Positions 31,210-40,906 are shown, counted from the stretch's first letter. The stretch is DNA of 64,000 bases from Collimonas antrihumi (GCF_018304965.1 NZ_JAGQED010000024.1:1-64000), one strand, 5' to 3'. Notes: generated from the letters alone by a model not told the origin. Numbers and translations are program-made.

Positions 31210-31659
31210 TTAGCGCCGATGCTGCTTCATCGCAGCCTGCACTTCACGTTCACCGTCGCGCTGACGCTCGGTATCGCGCTTGTCATGCTGCTTTTTACCC
31301 TTCGCCAGGCCGATTTCGCATTTGATGCGCCCGCGCAGATAGTGCAGGTTGATCGGCACCAGCGTGTAGCCGGAGCGCTCGACCTTCATGATCAGCTTCT
31401 TGATTTCCTCCGCGTGCAGCAGCAGCTTGCGGGTGCGCACTGCCTCCGGATGGACGTGGCTGGATGCGCTGAGGAGGGCGCTGATATGGGCGCCAAACAG
31501 GTAGATTTCGCCATTGCGGACAATGACATAGGATTCTTTCAGATTGGCGCGGCCGGCGCGGATGGACTTCACTTCCCAGCCGTGCAACTCCATGCCTGCC
31601 TCGAAACGCTCTTCGATGAAGTAGTCGTGGAAGACTTTTTTGTTGTCAATAATGCTCAT
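31210..31659 (-). CDS. smpB: SsrA-binding protein SmpB
   Basis: Partner of tmRNA in rescuing stalled ribosomes. The 149-aa protein contains [35 protein letters not shown], and the basic C-terminal tail beginning [15 protein letters not shown], which folds in the mRNA channel. Length is typical. The tmRNA gene is not in the window. It is divergent from ratA with a 67-bp gap. Confidence 0.97.
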   Translation of the reverse strand: MSIIDNKKVFHDYFIEERFEAGMELHGWEVKSIRAGRANLKESYVIVRNGEIYLFGAHISALLSASSHVHPEAVRTRKLLLHAEEIKKLIMKVERSGYTLVPINLHYLRGRIKCEIGLAKGKKQHDKRDTERQRDGEREVQAAMKQHRR

Positions 31660-31726
31660 GTATAAGGAAAATCGCGCAGGTCGGTTAAAATTTCAAGTTG
31701 TGATTCTATCAAACGGTTGATACTCA

Positions 31727-32167
31727 ATGGCAGTAGTGCATAAAACGGTACTTTTGGGATATAGCGCTGAACAGATGTTTGCGCTGGTCGATCGGGTCGA
31801 AGACTACCCGCAATTCCTGCCGTGGTGCGGCGGGGTGGACGTACGTGAACGGGCTGCCGGCAAGCTGGTAGCGACGCTGAACATACATTACCACGGTATC
31901 AAGCAATCGTTTACTACTGAAAACAGCAACGCGCCGCCCAGCGCGATGCAGATGCGCCTGGTCGAAGGGCCGTTCAAGCATCTCGACGGCAACTGGAGTT
32001 TCAAGGCGCTGCGGGCCGATGCCTGCAAGATCGAATTCGATTTGCATTACGAATTCTCCAGCAAGATCCTGGAAAAACTGATCGGACCGGTATTCAGCAT
32101 GATCGCCAACAGTTTCGTCGATTCCTTCTGCAAGCGCGCCGACGCGGTATATGGCCATCATGACTGA
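31727..32167 (+). CDS. ratA: RatA/Coq10-family START-domain protein
   Basis: A 146-aa START-fold protein. Family motifs MAVVHKTVLLGYSAEQMFALVDRVEDYPQFLPWCGG, then FKHLDGNWSFKAL and the C-terminal helix NSFVDSFCKRADAVYG. Relatives are described both as a ribosome association toxin (RatA) and as a ubiquinone-binding protein (Coq10); sequence alone does not decide. It overlaps rnfH by 8 bp, as is conserved in proteobacteria near smpB. Confidence 0.93.
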   Translation: MAVVHKTVLLGYSAEQMFALVDRVEDYPQFLPWCGGVDVRERAAGKLVATLNIHYHGIKQSFTTENSNAPPSAMQMRLVEGPFKHLDGNWSFKALRADACKIEFDLHYEFSSKILEKLIGPVFSMIANSFVDSFCKRADAVYGHHD

Positions 32168-32465
32168 CAAGGCCGCCCCCGAAACACTGATACGTATCCA
32201 GGTCTGTTACGCCAGCCCCGGTGTGCAGGCTCTGAAGCAGTTGTCGGTACCGGCTGGGACGCTGCTGCATGACGGCATCAAACGCAGCGGCTTGCTGGAG
32301 GAGATACGTGAAATCGACCTCAGCTGCTGGCGGGTCGGCATCTATGGCAAGCTGAAGACGCTGGATACCGTATTGCGCGATCAGGACCGGATTGAAATCT
32401 ATCGTCCGTTGATTGCCGATCCGATGGAGTCGCGCCGCAAGCGCGCTGATAAAAAAGCCCGCTGA
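32160..32465 (+). CDS. rnfH: RnfH family ubiquitin-like protein
   Basis: Small beta-grasp (ubiquitin-like) protein of unproven function. RIQVCYASPGVQALKQLSVP, then CWRVGIYGKLKTLDTVLRDQDRIEIYRPL, then the basic tail PMESRRKRADKKAR are diagnostic. I use ATG 32160 (101 aa), overlapping the ratA stop; ATG 32151 would add three residues. The ratA-rnfH pair is a conserved neighbourhood. Confidence 0.93.
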   Translation: MTDKAAPETLIRIQVCYASPGVQALKQLSVPAGTLLHDGIKRSGLLEEIREIDLSCWRVGIYGKLKTLDTVLRDQDRIEIYRPLIADPMESRRKRADKKAR

Positions 32466-32497
32466 GTGGCGCGGGCCTGTTCTCCGGTTATCGCGGT

Positions 32498-32636
32498 CCG
32501 CGTGGGCATTCGTGCCCGCCCTACGGCGGCGATTTCACGTCATATTCCATTGACAATCGTTCAGCGCCTCTTGAAAAAATGCCGCTGAACGACGGGTACG
32601 TAAATACCCGTAGGGTGGGCACGAATGCCCACGCGG
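32498..32636. repeat. Second REP-like inverted pair
   Basis: Units CGTGGGCATTCGTGCCCGCCC (32,500-32,520) and TAGGGTGGGCACGAATGCCC (from 32,611) face each other. They match the pair at 20,670-20,774 in core and orientation. Between them lies a fragment (about 32,540-32,574) that resembles the 3' end of the neighbouring DUF4124 gene. A weaker half-unit, AAGCCCACCCTGCGG, is near 32,678. Confidence 0.7.
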
Positions 32637-32719
32637 AATTCTCTCCATGCACATACCTGTTTCGGTGCTACGCAAGCCCACCCTGCGGCGGCGGTGGCAG
32701 GTTTACTTCACTTCTTATT

Positions 32720-33262
32720 TCATTGGCAGTCGTTCAGAGCCTCTTGGTTCTGCGCGTTTTGCTGCGCTCGCTGCTGATCGGTCATATATGAGCGATCGCC
32801 GTTGGCATCGGTCTGGGCAATCCGTGCACCGGAATCCAGGGCGCGCTGGTTAGCGCGGGCGCGGGCGCAATTTTCTGCCTTGTTAGAGGCCAGTTTGGCG
32901 TCCTGCTCGGCTTTCTTGCTCTTCTCTGCCAGATCAGCTTTGCGTTTTTGGAATGCGGCATTCTGCTCGGCGACGGTCGGCGCTGCTTTTGTATCCGGTT
33001 TGCTGTCGCCGGTAGCGTCCGCAGTCGCTGCGTTAGCTGCCGCATCTTCCGAGCCGACATAACCGGCATTGCGCGGCAGGGTCTGACCCGGTGCTTTCAG
33101 GATGCGCTTGTTCGGGACAGAAGGCGGCGGCGGCTGGTCTGAATATTGTTTGACGCCTTTATCATCCAGCCACACGAATTGCGCCAGGGCGGAAGTCGCC
33201 AGGCTGAGCAAGACCAGTGCCGCAGTGGCGGAGAAAACCTGTTTCAGGCGAGGTGCATTCAT
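32720..33262 (-). CDS. DUF4124 domain protein, exported
   Basis: A 180-aa protein with a signal peptide (MNAPRLKQVFSATAALVLL... cleaved after TSALA) followed at once by the DUF4124 motif FVWLDDKGVKQYSDQPPPP (about residues 28-48). The remainder is a charged, Ala/Lys/Gln-rich helical tail. I choose ATG 33262 over ATG 33283 because AAGGA lies 6 bases before it. The function of the domain is unknown; members are usually periplasmic. It is divergent from guaB. Confidence 0.85.
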   Translation of the reverse strand: MNAPRLKQVFSATAALVLLSLATSALAQFVWLDDKGVKQYSDQPPPPSVPNKRILKAPGQTLPRNAGYVGSEDAAANAATADATGDSKPDTKAAPTVAEQNAAFQKRKADLAEKSKKAEQDAKLASNKAENCARARANQRALDSGARIAQTDANGDRSYMTDQQRAQQNAQNQEALNDCQ

Positions 33263-33445
33263 TGCTTGTCCTTGGTGGCGCATTGGAAGTGGAAAAAGTC
33301 AAAGGTGGAAAGGTAGAACTAAAAACAGTGCGCAGATTTCGCCATGTTTTACCAGCCATGTCAATTGATGGATAGTGCTTTGTGGAAATATTTTACTTGT
33401 TGCGGCTAAAATCGCGCGGCGTTAGGCGACTTGCCTGGATTTCTG

Positions 33446-34938
<1,493 letters not shown>

Positions 34939-34942
34939 TTTG

Positions 34943-35102
34943 GTGCAGTGTTTCGCAAATGGTGAAACCATATAAGCGGCACCTTTTAGTGTCAGGCGTT
35001 GTTGCAAATCCTCGCGATAGTTCCACTATCGCTCCGGTTTACGCCTAGCCTGACACTAAAATGCACCACTTCTATGGCTCCTCCATTCACGAAGCACTAC
35101 AC
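34943..35102 (-). repeat. Long imperfect palindromic element in the guaB-guaA gap (copy 2)
   Basis: About 160 bp with halves that are imperfect reverse complements: ends GTGCAGTGTTTCG / CGAAGCACTACAC, and inner TTTTAGTGTCAGGC / GCCTGACACTAAAA. The centre CGATAGttccaCTATCG (35,014-35,030) is bracketed on the minus strand by AAACCGGA (35,033-35,040) and GAGGATTT (35,006-35,013). The brackets equal those of the element at 5459-5600, while the hairpin and outer arms differ. Confidence 0.75.
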
Positions 35103-35125
35103 ACGGTCTTGACTCTGTCTCATGA

Positions 35126-35160
35126 ACGCGCCACCTGCGGCATAGTCGCAGGTGGCGCGT
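35126..35160 (+). promoter_or_regulatory. Strong hairpin upstream of guaA
   Basis: A perfect 14-bp stem (ACGCGCCACCTGCG / CGCAGGTGGCGCGT) with a 7-nt loop, ending 50 bp before guaA. No T-run follows directly (GCAGTTTAAAAA), so it is not a textbook terminator. It could act as a transcript-stabilising structure or part of an attenuator. TTGACT at 35,109-35,114 might be a -35 for guaA. Confidence 0.5.
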
Positions 35161-35210
35161 GCAGTTTAAAAATTCTCATTTTTTGCTAAATCAGCTACCA
35201 GGCCTCCACC

Positions 35211-36791
35211 ATGCACTCAAAAATCCTCATCCTCGATTTCGGCTCCCAGGTAACCCAACTGATCGCACGGCGCGTGCGCGAAGCTGGCGTGTTTTCTGAG
35301 GTTTATCCTTACGACGTGTCCGACGAGTTCATCCGTAACTATGGTGCTGCCGGCGTGATCTTGTCGGGCGGCCCGAATAGCGTCACCGACGGCGATACCC
35401 CACGTGCACCGCAAGCAGTATTCGAGCTTGGCGTGCCGGTGTTCGGCATCTGCTACGGCATGCAAACCATGGCCGAGCAACTGGGCGGCAAGGTCGAGAT
35501 GGGCAAGGTCCGTGAATTCGGGTACGCCGAAGTCCGTGCGCGGGGTCATACAGCGCTGCTGAAAGATATCAGCGATTTCGTCACACCCGATTCGCACGCC
35601 ATGCTGAAAGTCTGGATGAGTCACGGCGACAAGGTCAATGAAATGCCGCCAGGCTTCAAGCTGATGGCATCGACCCCGAACTGCCCGGTCGCCGGCATGG
35701 CCGACGAAGAGCGTAAATTCTATGCGGTGCAGTTCCATCCGGAAGTCACCCACACCGTGCAAGGCGAAGCGATCCTGACGCGCTTTGTCATCGATATCTG
35801 CGGCTGCACACCAGACTGGAACATGCCGGACTACATCGCCGAGGCGGTTGAGTCGATCCGCAAGCAAGTCGGTAGCGACGAAGTAATCCTGGGTTTGTCC
35901 GGCGGCGTTGACAGCAGTGTCGCCGCAGCCCTGATCCATCGCGCCATCGGCGATCAGCTGACTTGCGTATTCGTCGACCACGGCCTGTTGCGCCTCGACG
36001 AAGGCAAGATGGTCATGGAGATGTTTGCCAAGAATCTCGGCGTCAAGGTGATTCATGTCGACGCCACGGCACAATTCATGGGCCACCTGACCGGCGTCAC
36101 CGATCCGGAAGCGAAACGCAAGATCATCGGCCGTGAATTCGTTGAAGTGTTCCAGGCCGAATCGGCCAAGCTGAAGAATGCAAAATGGCTGGCGCAAGGG
36201 ACGATTTATCCAGACGTGATCGAAAGCGCCGGCAAAGGCAAGAACGCCGCGCACACCATCAAGAGCCACCACAATGTCGGCGGCCTGCCGGAAACCCTGA
36301 ACCTGCAATTGCTGGAACCGCTGCGCGAATTGTTCAAGGATGAAGTGCGCAAGCTGGGCGTCGCACTCGGTTTGCCGCATGCGATGGTGTATCGCCATCC
36401 GTTCCCTGGTCCGGGTTTGGGTGTGCGGATCCTGGGGGAAGTCAAAAAGGAATTCGCCGACCTGCTGCGCCGCGCTGATGCCATCTTCATCGAAGAGCTG
36501 CGCAATACCAAGGACGACGAGGACGAGTCCTGGTACGACAAGACCAGCCAGGCGTTTGCGGTGTTCTTGCCGGTCAAATCGGTTGGTGTGATGGGCGATG
36601 GCCGTACTTATGAATACGTGGTTGCCCTGCGTGCAGTGCAAACGCAGGATTTCATGACCGCGCATTGGGCGCATTTGCCGCATGAGTTGCTGGGGCGGGT
36701 GTCTAACCGCATCATCAATGAGGTGCGTGGCATCAATCGTGTGGTGTACGATATTTCCGGTAAGCCGCCGGCGACGATTGAGTGGGAATGA
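35211..36791 (+). CDS. guaA: GMP synthase (glutamine-hydrolysing)
   Basis: Aminates XMP to GMP. The 526-aa protein has the class I amidotransferase domain with catalytic Cys in [17 protein letters not shown] and His-Glu in FHPEVTH. The ATP pyrophosphatase P-loop is [16 protein letters not shown]. The C-terminal dimerisation domain ends [17 protein letters not shown]. The last codons form a known integration target for genomic islands, and a tyrosine integrase gene follows, so the intact 3' end has probably been rebuilt by the insertion. Confidence 0.98.
   Translation: MHSKILILDFGSQVTQLIARRVREAGVFSEVYPYDVSDEFIRNYGAAGVILSGGPNSVTDGDTPRAPQAVFELGVPVFGICYGMQTMAEQLGGKVEMGKVREFGYAEVRARGHTALLKDISDFVTPDSHAMLKVWMSHGDKVNEMPPGFKLMASTPNCPVAGMADEERKFYAVQFHPEVTHTVQGEAILTRFVIDICGCTPDWNMPDYIAEAVESIRKQVGSDEVILGLSGGVDSSVAAALIHRAIGDQLTCVFVDHGLLRLDEGKMVMEMFAKNLGVKVIHVDATAQFMGHLTGVTDPEAKRKIIGREFVEVFQAESAKLKNAKWLAQGTIYPDVIESAGKGKNAAHTIKSHHNVGGLPETLNLQLLEPLRELFKDEVRKLGVALGLPHAMVYRHPFPGPGLGVRILGEVKKEFADLLRRADAIFIEELRNTKDDEDESWYDKTSQAFAVFLPVKSVGVMGDGRTYEYVVALRAVQTQDFMTAHWAHLPHELLGRVSNRIINEVRGINRVVYDISGKPPATIEWE
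36777..36787 (+). other. Candidate left attachment site (attL) at the guaA 3' end
   Basis: ATTGAGTGGGA spans the last codons of guaA (Ile-Glu-Trp-Glu-stop). The same 11 bases recur in the same orientation at 54,197-54,207. The 3' end of guaA is an established island integration site, and an integrase gene starts 312 bp away. Core boundaries are a guess from a two-copy match. Confidence 0.55.
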
Positions 36792-36838
36792 TTTGATGTC
36801 TGGCAACTGCTGGCACTCATAGGTAGTAAACTACACAT

Positions 36839-36867
36839 AAGCCCGTGATTTAGCGGGCTTTTTTGTT
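36839..36867 (+). terminator. Terminator after guaA (inside the element's left end)
   Basis: AAGCCCG / CGGGCTT stem with an 8-nt loop followed by six T. It would end guaA transcripts and shield the integrase. The rest of the 307-bp guaA-int gap contains the CATGGYAT repeats and the integrase Shine-Dalgarno (AGGAAGGA). Confidence 0.8.
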
Positions 36868-36919
36868 GTTTTGTTTGGCATTGACTGGCACGAGTTGGCA
36901 ACGGCAAGCAACATTTTTT

Positions 36920-37005
36920 CATGGCATTCTTGATGGTATGATAGCGAAGCGATGCCATGATCGGCACTCGATACCATGCCATGTGTCTCATGTGGCGCAT
37001 GGTAT
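36920..37005. repeat. Cluster of CATGGYAT motifs, possible integrase arm sites
   Basis: CATGGCAT or CATGGTAT, or their complements, occur at 36,920, 36,952, 36,971, 36,976 and 36,998, with GATGGTAT at 36,932, all between attL and the integrase start. Two more copies (54,118 and 54,130) lie 60-80 bp inside the candidate right site. Such placement fits arm-type binding sites of a tyrosine integrase or excisionase sites. Confidence 0.55.
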
Positions 37006-37098
37006 CAAAATTCAATAAACTGTTTGTAATCAGTAAGTTGCATTGTTTTGTCGTGCGATTTTCGATCATGGTATTTCTTGCCTAAGAGGAAGGAAGCC

Positions 37099-38307
37099 AT
37101 GCTCACTGATACCAAGTTGCGCAACCTGAAGCCGACAGAGAAACTTTACAAAGTGAACGACCGCGACGGCCTTTATGTAGCCGTCACCACCGGCGGGTCG
37201 ATCTCCTTTCGCTACAACTACTCGATCAACGGCAGGCAGGAAACCATCACCTTCGGGCGCTATGGCGTAGGCGGTATTACCTTGGCGGAAGCCCGCGAGC
37301 AGCTGGGCGAAGCCAAGAAGATGATCGCCGGCGGGAAGTCGCCGGCGAAAGAGAAGGCGCGGGACAAGGCGCGCACCAAGGACGCCGAGACGTTTGGAGC
37401 CTGGGCGGAAAAATGGCTGCGTGGCTACCAGATGGCCGACTCCACCCGCGACATGCGCCGGTCGATTTTCGAGCGCGAGTTGAAGCCGAAATTTGGCAAT
37501 CAAAAGTTGATCGAAATCACCCACGAAGACTTGCGAGCATTGACCGATGCCATTGTGGAACGGGGCGCTCCGGCGACAGCAGTACATGCTCGTGAAGTGG
37601 TGTTGCAGGTCTATCGCTGGGCCATCGAACGGGGCCAAAAGGTCGAGAATCCGGCCGAGCTTGTGCGCCCGACGACCATAGCCAAATTCGAGCCGCGTGA
37701 CCGTGCGCTGACGCCTGATGAAATCGGGCTGATGTACCAGTACATCGAGCGCATTGGCACCACGCCATCGATCCGTGCGGCGGCGAAGTTGCTGCTGTTG
37801 ACGATGGTCCGCAAAAGCGAGCTGACAAATGCGACGTGGAGCGAGATCAATTTTAGCGAGGCGCTGTGGACGATCCCAAAGGAGCGGATGAAGCGGCGTA
37901 ACCCACACCTGGTATTCCTGTCGCGCCAGGCGCTGGACATCTTCATTGCGTTGAAGACTTTTGCCGGCGGTTCGGAGTATGTGCTGCCGTCTCGGTACGA
38001 TTCTGATACGCCAATGAGCAGCGCGACACTCAACCAGGTGCTGACGCTGACGTACAGGCTGGCGCAGAAGGAAGGAAAACCACTCGCCAAGTTTGGGCCG
38101 CACGATTTGCGGCGAACGGCCAGCACGCTACTGCATGAGGCCGGCTATAACACCGACTGGATTGAGAAGTGCCTTGCGCACGAGCAGCGGGGAGTGCGGG
38201 CGGTTTACAACAAGGCCGAGTACCGGGAGCAGCGCACAGCCATGCTTCAGGATTGGGCCGACATGATTGACGAATGGGCGATCAAGCGGCCACGGCCGGC
38301 GGAGTGA
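37099..38307 (+). CDS. int: P4-type tyrosine integrase
   Basis: Site-specific recombinase that would integrate and excise the element at guaA. From ATG 37099 (after AGGAAGGA) it is 402 aa. The N-terminal DUF4102-like arm-binding domain has MLTDTKLRNLKPTEKLYKVND (about 1-90), and a core-binding domain covers about 100-190. The catalytic residues appear in order: Arg in MVRKSELTNATW, HxxR in GPHDLRRTAST, His in LAHEQRGVRAVY, and the nucleophile Tyr in the following YNKAEY region. It points away from guaA. Confidence 0.95.
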   Translation: MLTDTKLRNLKPTEKLYKVNDRDGLYVAVTTGGSISFRYNYSINGRQETITFGRYGVGGITLAEAREQLGEAKKMIAGGKSPAKEKARDKARTKDAETFGAWAEKWLRGYQMADSTRDMRRSIFERELKPKFGNQKLIEITHEDLRALTDAIVERGAPATAVHAREVVLQVYRWAIERGQKVENPAELVRPTTIAKFEPRDRALTPDEIGLMYQYIERIGTTPSIRAAAKLLLLTMVRKSELTNATWSEINFSEALWTIPKERMKRRNPHLVFLSRQALDIFIALKTFAGGSEYVLPSRYDSDTPMSSATLNQVLTLTYRLAQKEGKPLAKFGPHDLRRTASTLLHEAGYNTDWIEKCLAHEQRGVRAVYNKAEYREQRTAMLQDWADMIDEWAIKRPRPAE

Positions 38308-38515
38308 ACCCTGGACGTATTGGCTGGGCGCTTGATGACTTTCTCGACTCGATCCATTCCTCGATTTCGGCCAAATCCCAGGCTACGTTCCGGCTGGTGA
38401 GCACGATACGACGCGGGAAGTCGCCACGCTGTTCCATGTTGAAAATGGTTCGCTCCGAAAGCGGAATCATCGCCAGCAGCTTTTTTCGATTGATCAATGT
38501 CTTTTCTTTCCGCAT
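38282..38515 (-). CDS. AlpA-family HTH regulator / excisionase-like protein
   Basis: A 77-aa protein with an AlpA/MerR-like winged helix: KLLAMIPLSERTIFNMEQRGDFPRRIVL, then WDLAEIEEWI. AlpA-type proteins on P4-like islands act as excisionases or activate int. The gene converges on int, overlapping its 3' end by 26 bp. Its promoter region contains the left 57-bp inverted repeat. Confidence 0.88.
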   Translation of the reverse strand: MRKEKTLINRKKLLAMIPLSERTIFNMEQRGDFPRRIVLTSRNVAWDLAEIEEWIESRKSSSAQPIRPGFTPPAVAA

Positions 38516-38544
38516 TTCGTCTCATCCTTCCTGTTGATGCCAGA

Positions 38545-38601
38545 GGATGCCAAGGGATGCGGCATGCTTAAACTTATTAAGTTTTCAAAATGGTTGACAT
38601 G
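38545..38601 (+). repeat. 57-bp inverted repeat, left copy
   Basis: Runs from GGATGCC to GACATG and matches the reverse complement of 39,680-39,736 at 54 of 57 bases. It contains the near-palindrome AACTTATTAAGTT and, on the outward strand, a TTGAAA that could be a -35 for alpA. The two copies bracket the 340-aa gene, and each also sits upstream of an outward-facing gene. Confidence 0.9.
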
Positions 38602-38619
38602 AAGATTGCAGCGCAAAAG

Positions 38620-38639
38620 CGATGCGTGTACACGCATCG
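38620..38639. promoter_or_regulatory. Perfect 20-bp palindrome (site 1 of 3)
   Basis: CGATGCGTGTACACGCATCG is fully self-complementary, just inside the left 57-bp repeat. Near-copies occur at 44,292-44,311 (one position off) and 47,527-47,541 (core plus one arm). It looks like an operator for a dimeric regulator carried by the element. Confidence 0.65.
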
Positions 38640-38668
38640 TAATGAACTCTGCCAGGAGCGATTACACC

Positions 38669-39691
38669 TCAGTTGGCAACTTGGCAGTGAAGATCTAGCC
38701 GATAGTCTGCATGAATGGATTGAAGGGCTTTGGAAATTGCTTGGCGCGACTTCAGTCCAAGTTGTTTCGCTGCTTCAATCTGAGTTATTCCTGAACATAA
38801 GAGCGCAACAATTTCCTTTTTCCGATCAGTCATGCGTCGATCTACCATCATGCGGGCTTCCCATCGTAACTTTGTTTCGAGCGTGCCTAACTTTTCTGAA
38901 TGTTGCTCATGAGTTAAGCGACGATGTACTGACAGTCGCCAAATAAACTCATCTACCAGTGGATTCCCCGATTTTGCGTATGCTGATTTGATTCCCGCCC
39001 AGCTTTGGAAATCGAGTCGCTCCAATTCTTGGTCGAAAGCCCCTTGGCTCCGCCTCGCCTTTTGGTATTTTCCGCCAACCGCGTCAGAAAGCACCTTCTT
39101 GGGCTTATGTGCGCTGCAATAGAGCGAACTACGACCCAAGCCTGAGTCGTCGTCATTGGCGAGGGCTACTGCAAGCTCCGTCAGCTGGTCGCAGTACCGG
39201 CACTTTTCCTTGCCCGGTAATAGCCTCACTTTTCCCAGCCGCTTGGGCTGCTTCGTTCTGCAAGCAATCGCCAGCTCGCGCAGGCTGTCTAGTGTCGGGA
39301 TTAGGTCGATATCTCTCTCTGCGGCATTGCGTGCGACCGTTTTGAGAAACCAATCAAGCTCGTTGAAGCCAAGATATTGTGCCAGCAGGCTTGGTGGAGA
39401 TGCTCCCTTCAAGGGCAATTCCTGGCAACTCTGTTGGCCGCGGAAAGCTCGCCCATTCTGGTATCGCGCCCAAGCCTGATTCAATTTTTCGCAACTCAAT
39501 GCAGATGTGCGCTGGCAGAAGTCGAACCACACAGGGTCGAGCTGCTCGCGTAGTAGCCGAAAAATCGAAAAGCGACGCGATTTTGCCGAGTACGGCCCCC
39601 ACGCCTGTATGACGGCGTTGATAGCTTCCTCCACATCAGAATCACAGCCCGACCAGATCGTGATTGCTGTCGTCTTCGTCATGTCAACCAT
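38669..39691 (-). CDS. Unrecognised protein with zinc-finger-like motif and C-terminal HTH
   Basis: A 340-aa protein I do not recognise. Around residue 165 a CRYCDQ pair and then YCSAHKP suggest a CxxC...CxxH zinc site. Near the C-terminus (about 293-320) IVALLCSGITQIEAAKQLGLKSRQ looks like a LuxR/sigma-like helix-turn-helix. Start is ATG 39691 or 39682, both inside the right 57-bp repeat. It may be the regulator that binds the flanking repeats, which is inference from position. Base composition is more AT-rich than the surrounding genes. Confidence 0.6.
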   Translation of the reverse strand: MVDMTKTTAITIWSGCDSDVEEAINAVIQAWGPYSAKSRRFSIFRLLREQLDPVWFDFCQRTSALSCEKLNQAWARYQNGRAFRGQQSCQELPLKGASPPSLLAQYLGFNELDWFLKTVARNAAERDIDLIPTLDSLRELAIACRTKQPKRLGKVRLLPGKEKCRYCDQLTELAVALANDDDSGLGRSSLYCSAHKPKKVLSDAVGGKYQKARRSQGAFDQELERLDFQSWAGIKSAYAKSGNPLVDEFIWRLSVHRRLTHEQHSEKLGTLETKLRWEARMMVDRRMTDRKKEIVALLCSGITQIEAAKQLGLKSRQAISKALQSIHADYRLDLHCQVAN

Positions 39692-39736
39692 TTTGAAAAC
39701 TTAATAAGTTTAAGCATACCGCATTCCTCGGCATCC
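39680..39736 (-). repeat. 57-bp inverted repeat, right copy
   Basis: Reverse-complement partner of 38,545-38,601 with three mismatches. It carries the start codons of the 340-aa gene on the minus strand. On the plus strand it lies about 50 bp upstream of the small HTH gene that leads the trfA unit. Confidence 0.9.
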
Positions 39737-39786
39737 TGCAGCAATCGACCGCACGTTACGCAATCTTACGCAAGGGATGGGAAATC

Positions 39787-40008
39787 ATGACTATGGAAGA
39801 GAGTTTGGTTGAGCGTTTTGGGCCTTTGATCCCGCTGTCAGGGCTTGCCGTCCTGCTTGACCGCTCGCCGGAAGCCGTGCGGATGTTTCTCCGCACAAAT
39901 AGCGAACTGGCACAGCACATCAACACTGCCAAGGTGAAAATCGGTCGCCGGTTGTTTTTTCGGACATCGGACATCGCTCAGTTCTTGAGCCGCGACTTCA
40001 AGCAATAA
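39787..40008 (+). CDS. Small helix-turn-helix protein upstream of trfA
   Basis: A 73-aa protein: LIPLSGLAVLLDRSPEAVRMFLR followed by KIGRRLFFRTSDIAQFLSR has the layout of plasmid-associated winged-helix (AlpA/excisionase-like) regulators. It is 13 bp upstream of trfA and probably autoregulates or controls replication. ATG 39787 and ATG 39793 are both possible. Confidence 0.65.
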   Translation: MTMEESLVERFGPLIPLSGLAVLLDRSPEAVRMFLRTNSELAQHINTAKVKIGRRLFFRTSDIAQFLSRDFKQ

Positions 40009-40021
40009 GCGAGCGCTACTC

Positions 40022-40906
40022 ATGACCTTGCGTTCGGTAGGCGATGCTTTGCCTTCAAGTCGCACCGACCTTCTGGCGCTTGTCCAGGGCATGGCGGAGC
40101 GTGCGAAGGGTAAGCCACGGGCACAGGAGCCGCCGAAGCAACCTATCGCCGTGCAGCTCCCTCTGTGGGGCGACGAAATCCGCTGCATGCCGAACGAAAT
40201 CCTGCGTTCCGCGCTGTTCAACGCGAGGAATCGCAATCAGCCCCGGCGCTACTTCAAAAACGAAACGATTGCGATCATTGACCAGTCGGCGCGCATCAGC
40301 TTCACCGGGGAAGAGCTGCGCCAGACCGATGAATCGGTATGGCTGCAACTGATTCACCTGGCAAAAGAGGTGCCAATCGGCCGTCCGGTCGAGTTCACCG
40401 CGTACAGCATGGTCCAGGCGCTGCGGCTCACCAGGTCAAAGCCGAATCCGGGTCACATCGAGCGCTTGTGCGAGAGCCTGCGGCGCATGCAAGCGACATC
40501 CCTGGCGATCCATTCCAAACGCCTGGCGCGTGGCGTGAGCCTGTCCATGATCCCGAAATTCGAGTGGCAGGACGAGGCGACCGGCGCTCGATTGCCGAAG
40601 TGGCGCGTATTCATCGCACCGGAAATGGTCGAGCTGTTCGGCGACGTGCATTTCACGCATCTGCAATGGACGCAACGGCTCGCGCTGCCCACCGGCGTCG
40701 CCACCTGGTTACACGGCTACCTGGCCTCGCACCGCGAGCCGGTGCCGGTCAAGTTGGGCACCTTGCAGCGGGGATGCGGCTGCACTACCGAAACGCCGCG
40801 CAAATTCAAACAGCTGGTTGTCACAGCCCTGGCCGAGCTGGTCCATGTTGGCTTCCTCAAGCATGGCGAAATCCGGGGCGAACTGGTGCATACGGAGCGG
40901 CTATGA
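40022..40906 (+). CDS. trfA: TrfA-family plasmid replication initiator
   Basis: A 294-aa protein resembling the TrfA initiator of IncP (RK2/RP4) and related plasmids, which binds iterons and loads host replication proteins. Family-like segments include NEILRSALFNARNRNQPRRY, IDQSARISFTGEELRQTDE, and the C-terminal winged helix QRLALPTGVATWLHGYLASH. A run of iterons starts one base after its stop, the expected arrangement for an initiator next to its origin. Confidence 0.85.
   Translation: MTLRSVGDALPSSRTDLLALVQGMAERAKGKPRAQEPPKQPIAVQLPLWGDEIRCMPNEILRSALFNARNRNQPRRYFKNETIAIIDQSARISFTGEELRQTDESVWLQLIHLAKEVPIGRPVEFTAYSMVQALRLTRSKPNPGHIERLCESLRRMQATSLAIHSKRLARGVSLSMIPKFEWQDEATGARLPKWRVFIAPEMVELFGDVHFTHLQWTQRLALPTGVATWLHGYLASHREPVPVKLGTLQRGCGCTTETPRKFKQLVVTALAELVHVGFLKHGEIRGELVHTERL

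Noticed and set aside
35217-36806. 529-aa open frame on the minus strand opposite guaA
   Set aside because: Antisense to an unambiguous GMP synthase; the composition (very high His, Asp, Ala) is that of a shadow frame in GC-rich DNA.
38590-38946. 118-aa plus-strand frame starting in the left 57-bp repeat
   Set aside because: It starts with the same MVDM codons only because the repeat carries the start of the 340-aa gene; beyond the repeat it is antisense to that gene.
38545-39736. Invertible on/off switch
   Set aside because: Inversion between the repeats would leave each gene start joined to an equivalent repeat copy, so no expression change is expected. No recombinase gene lies within the segment.
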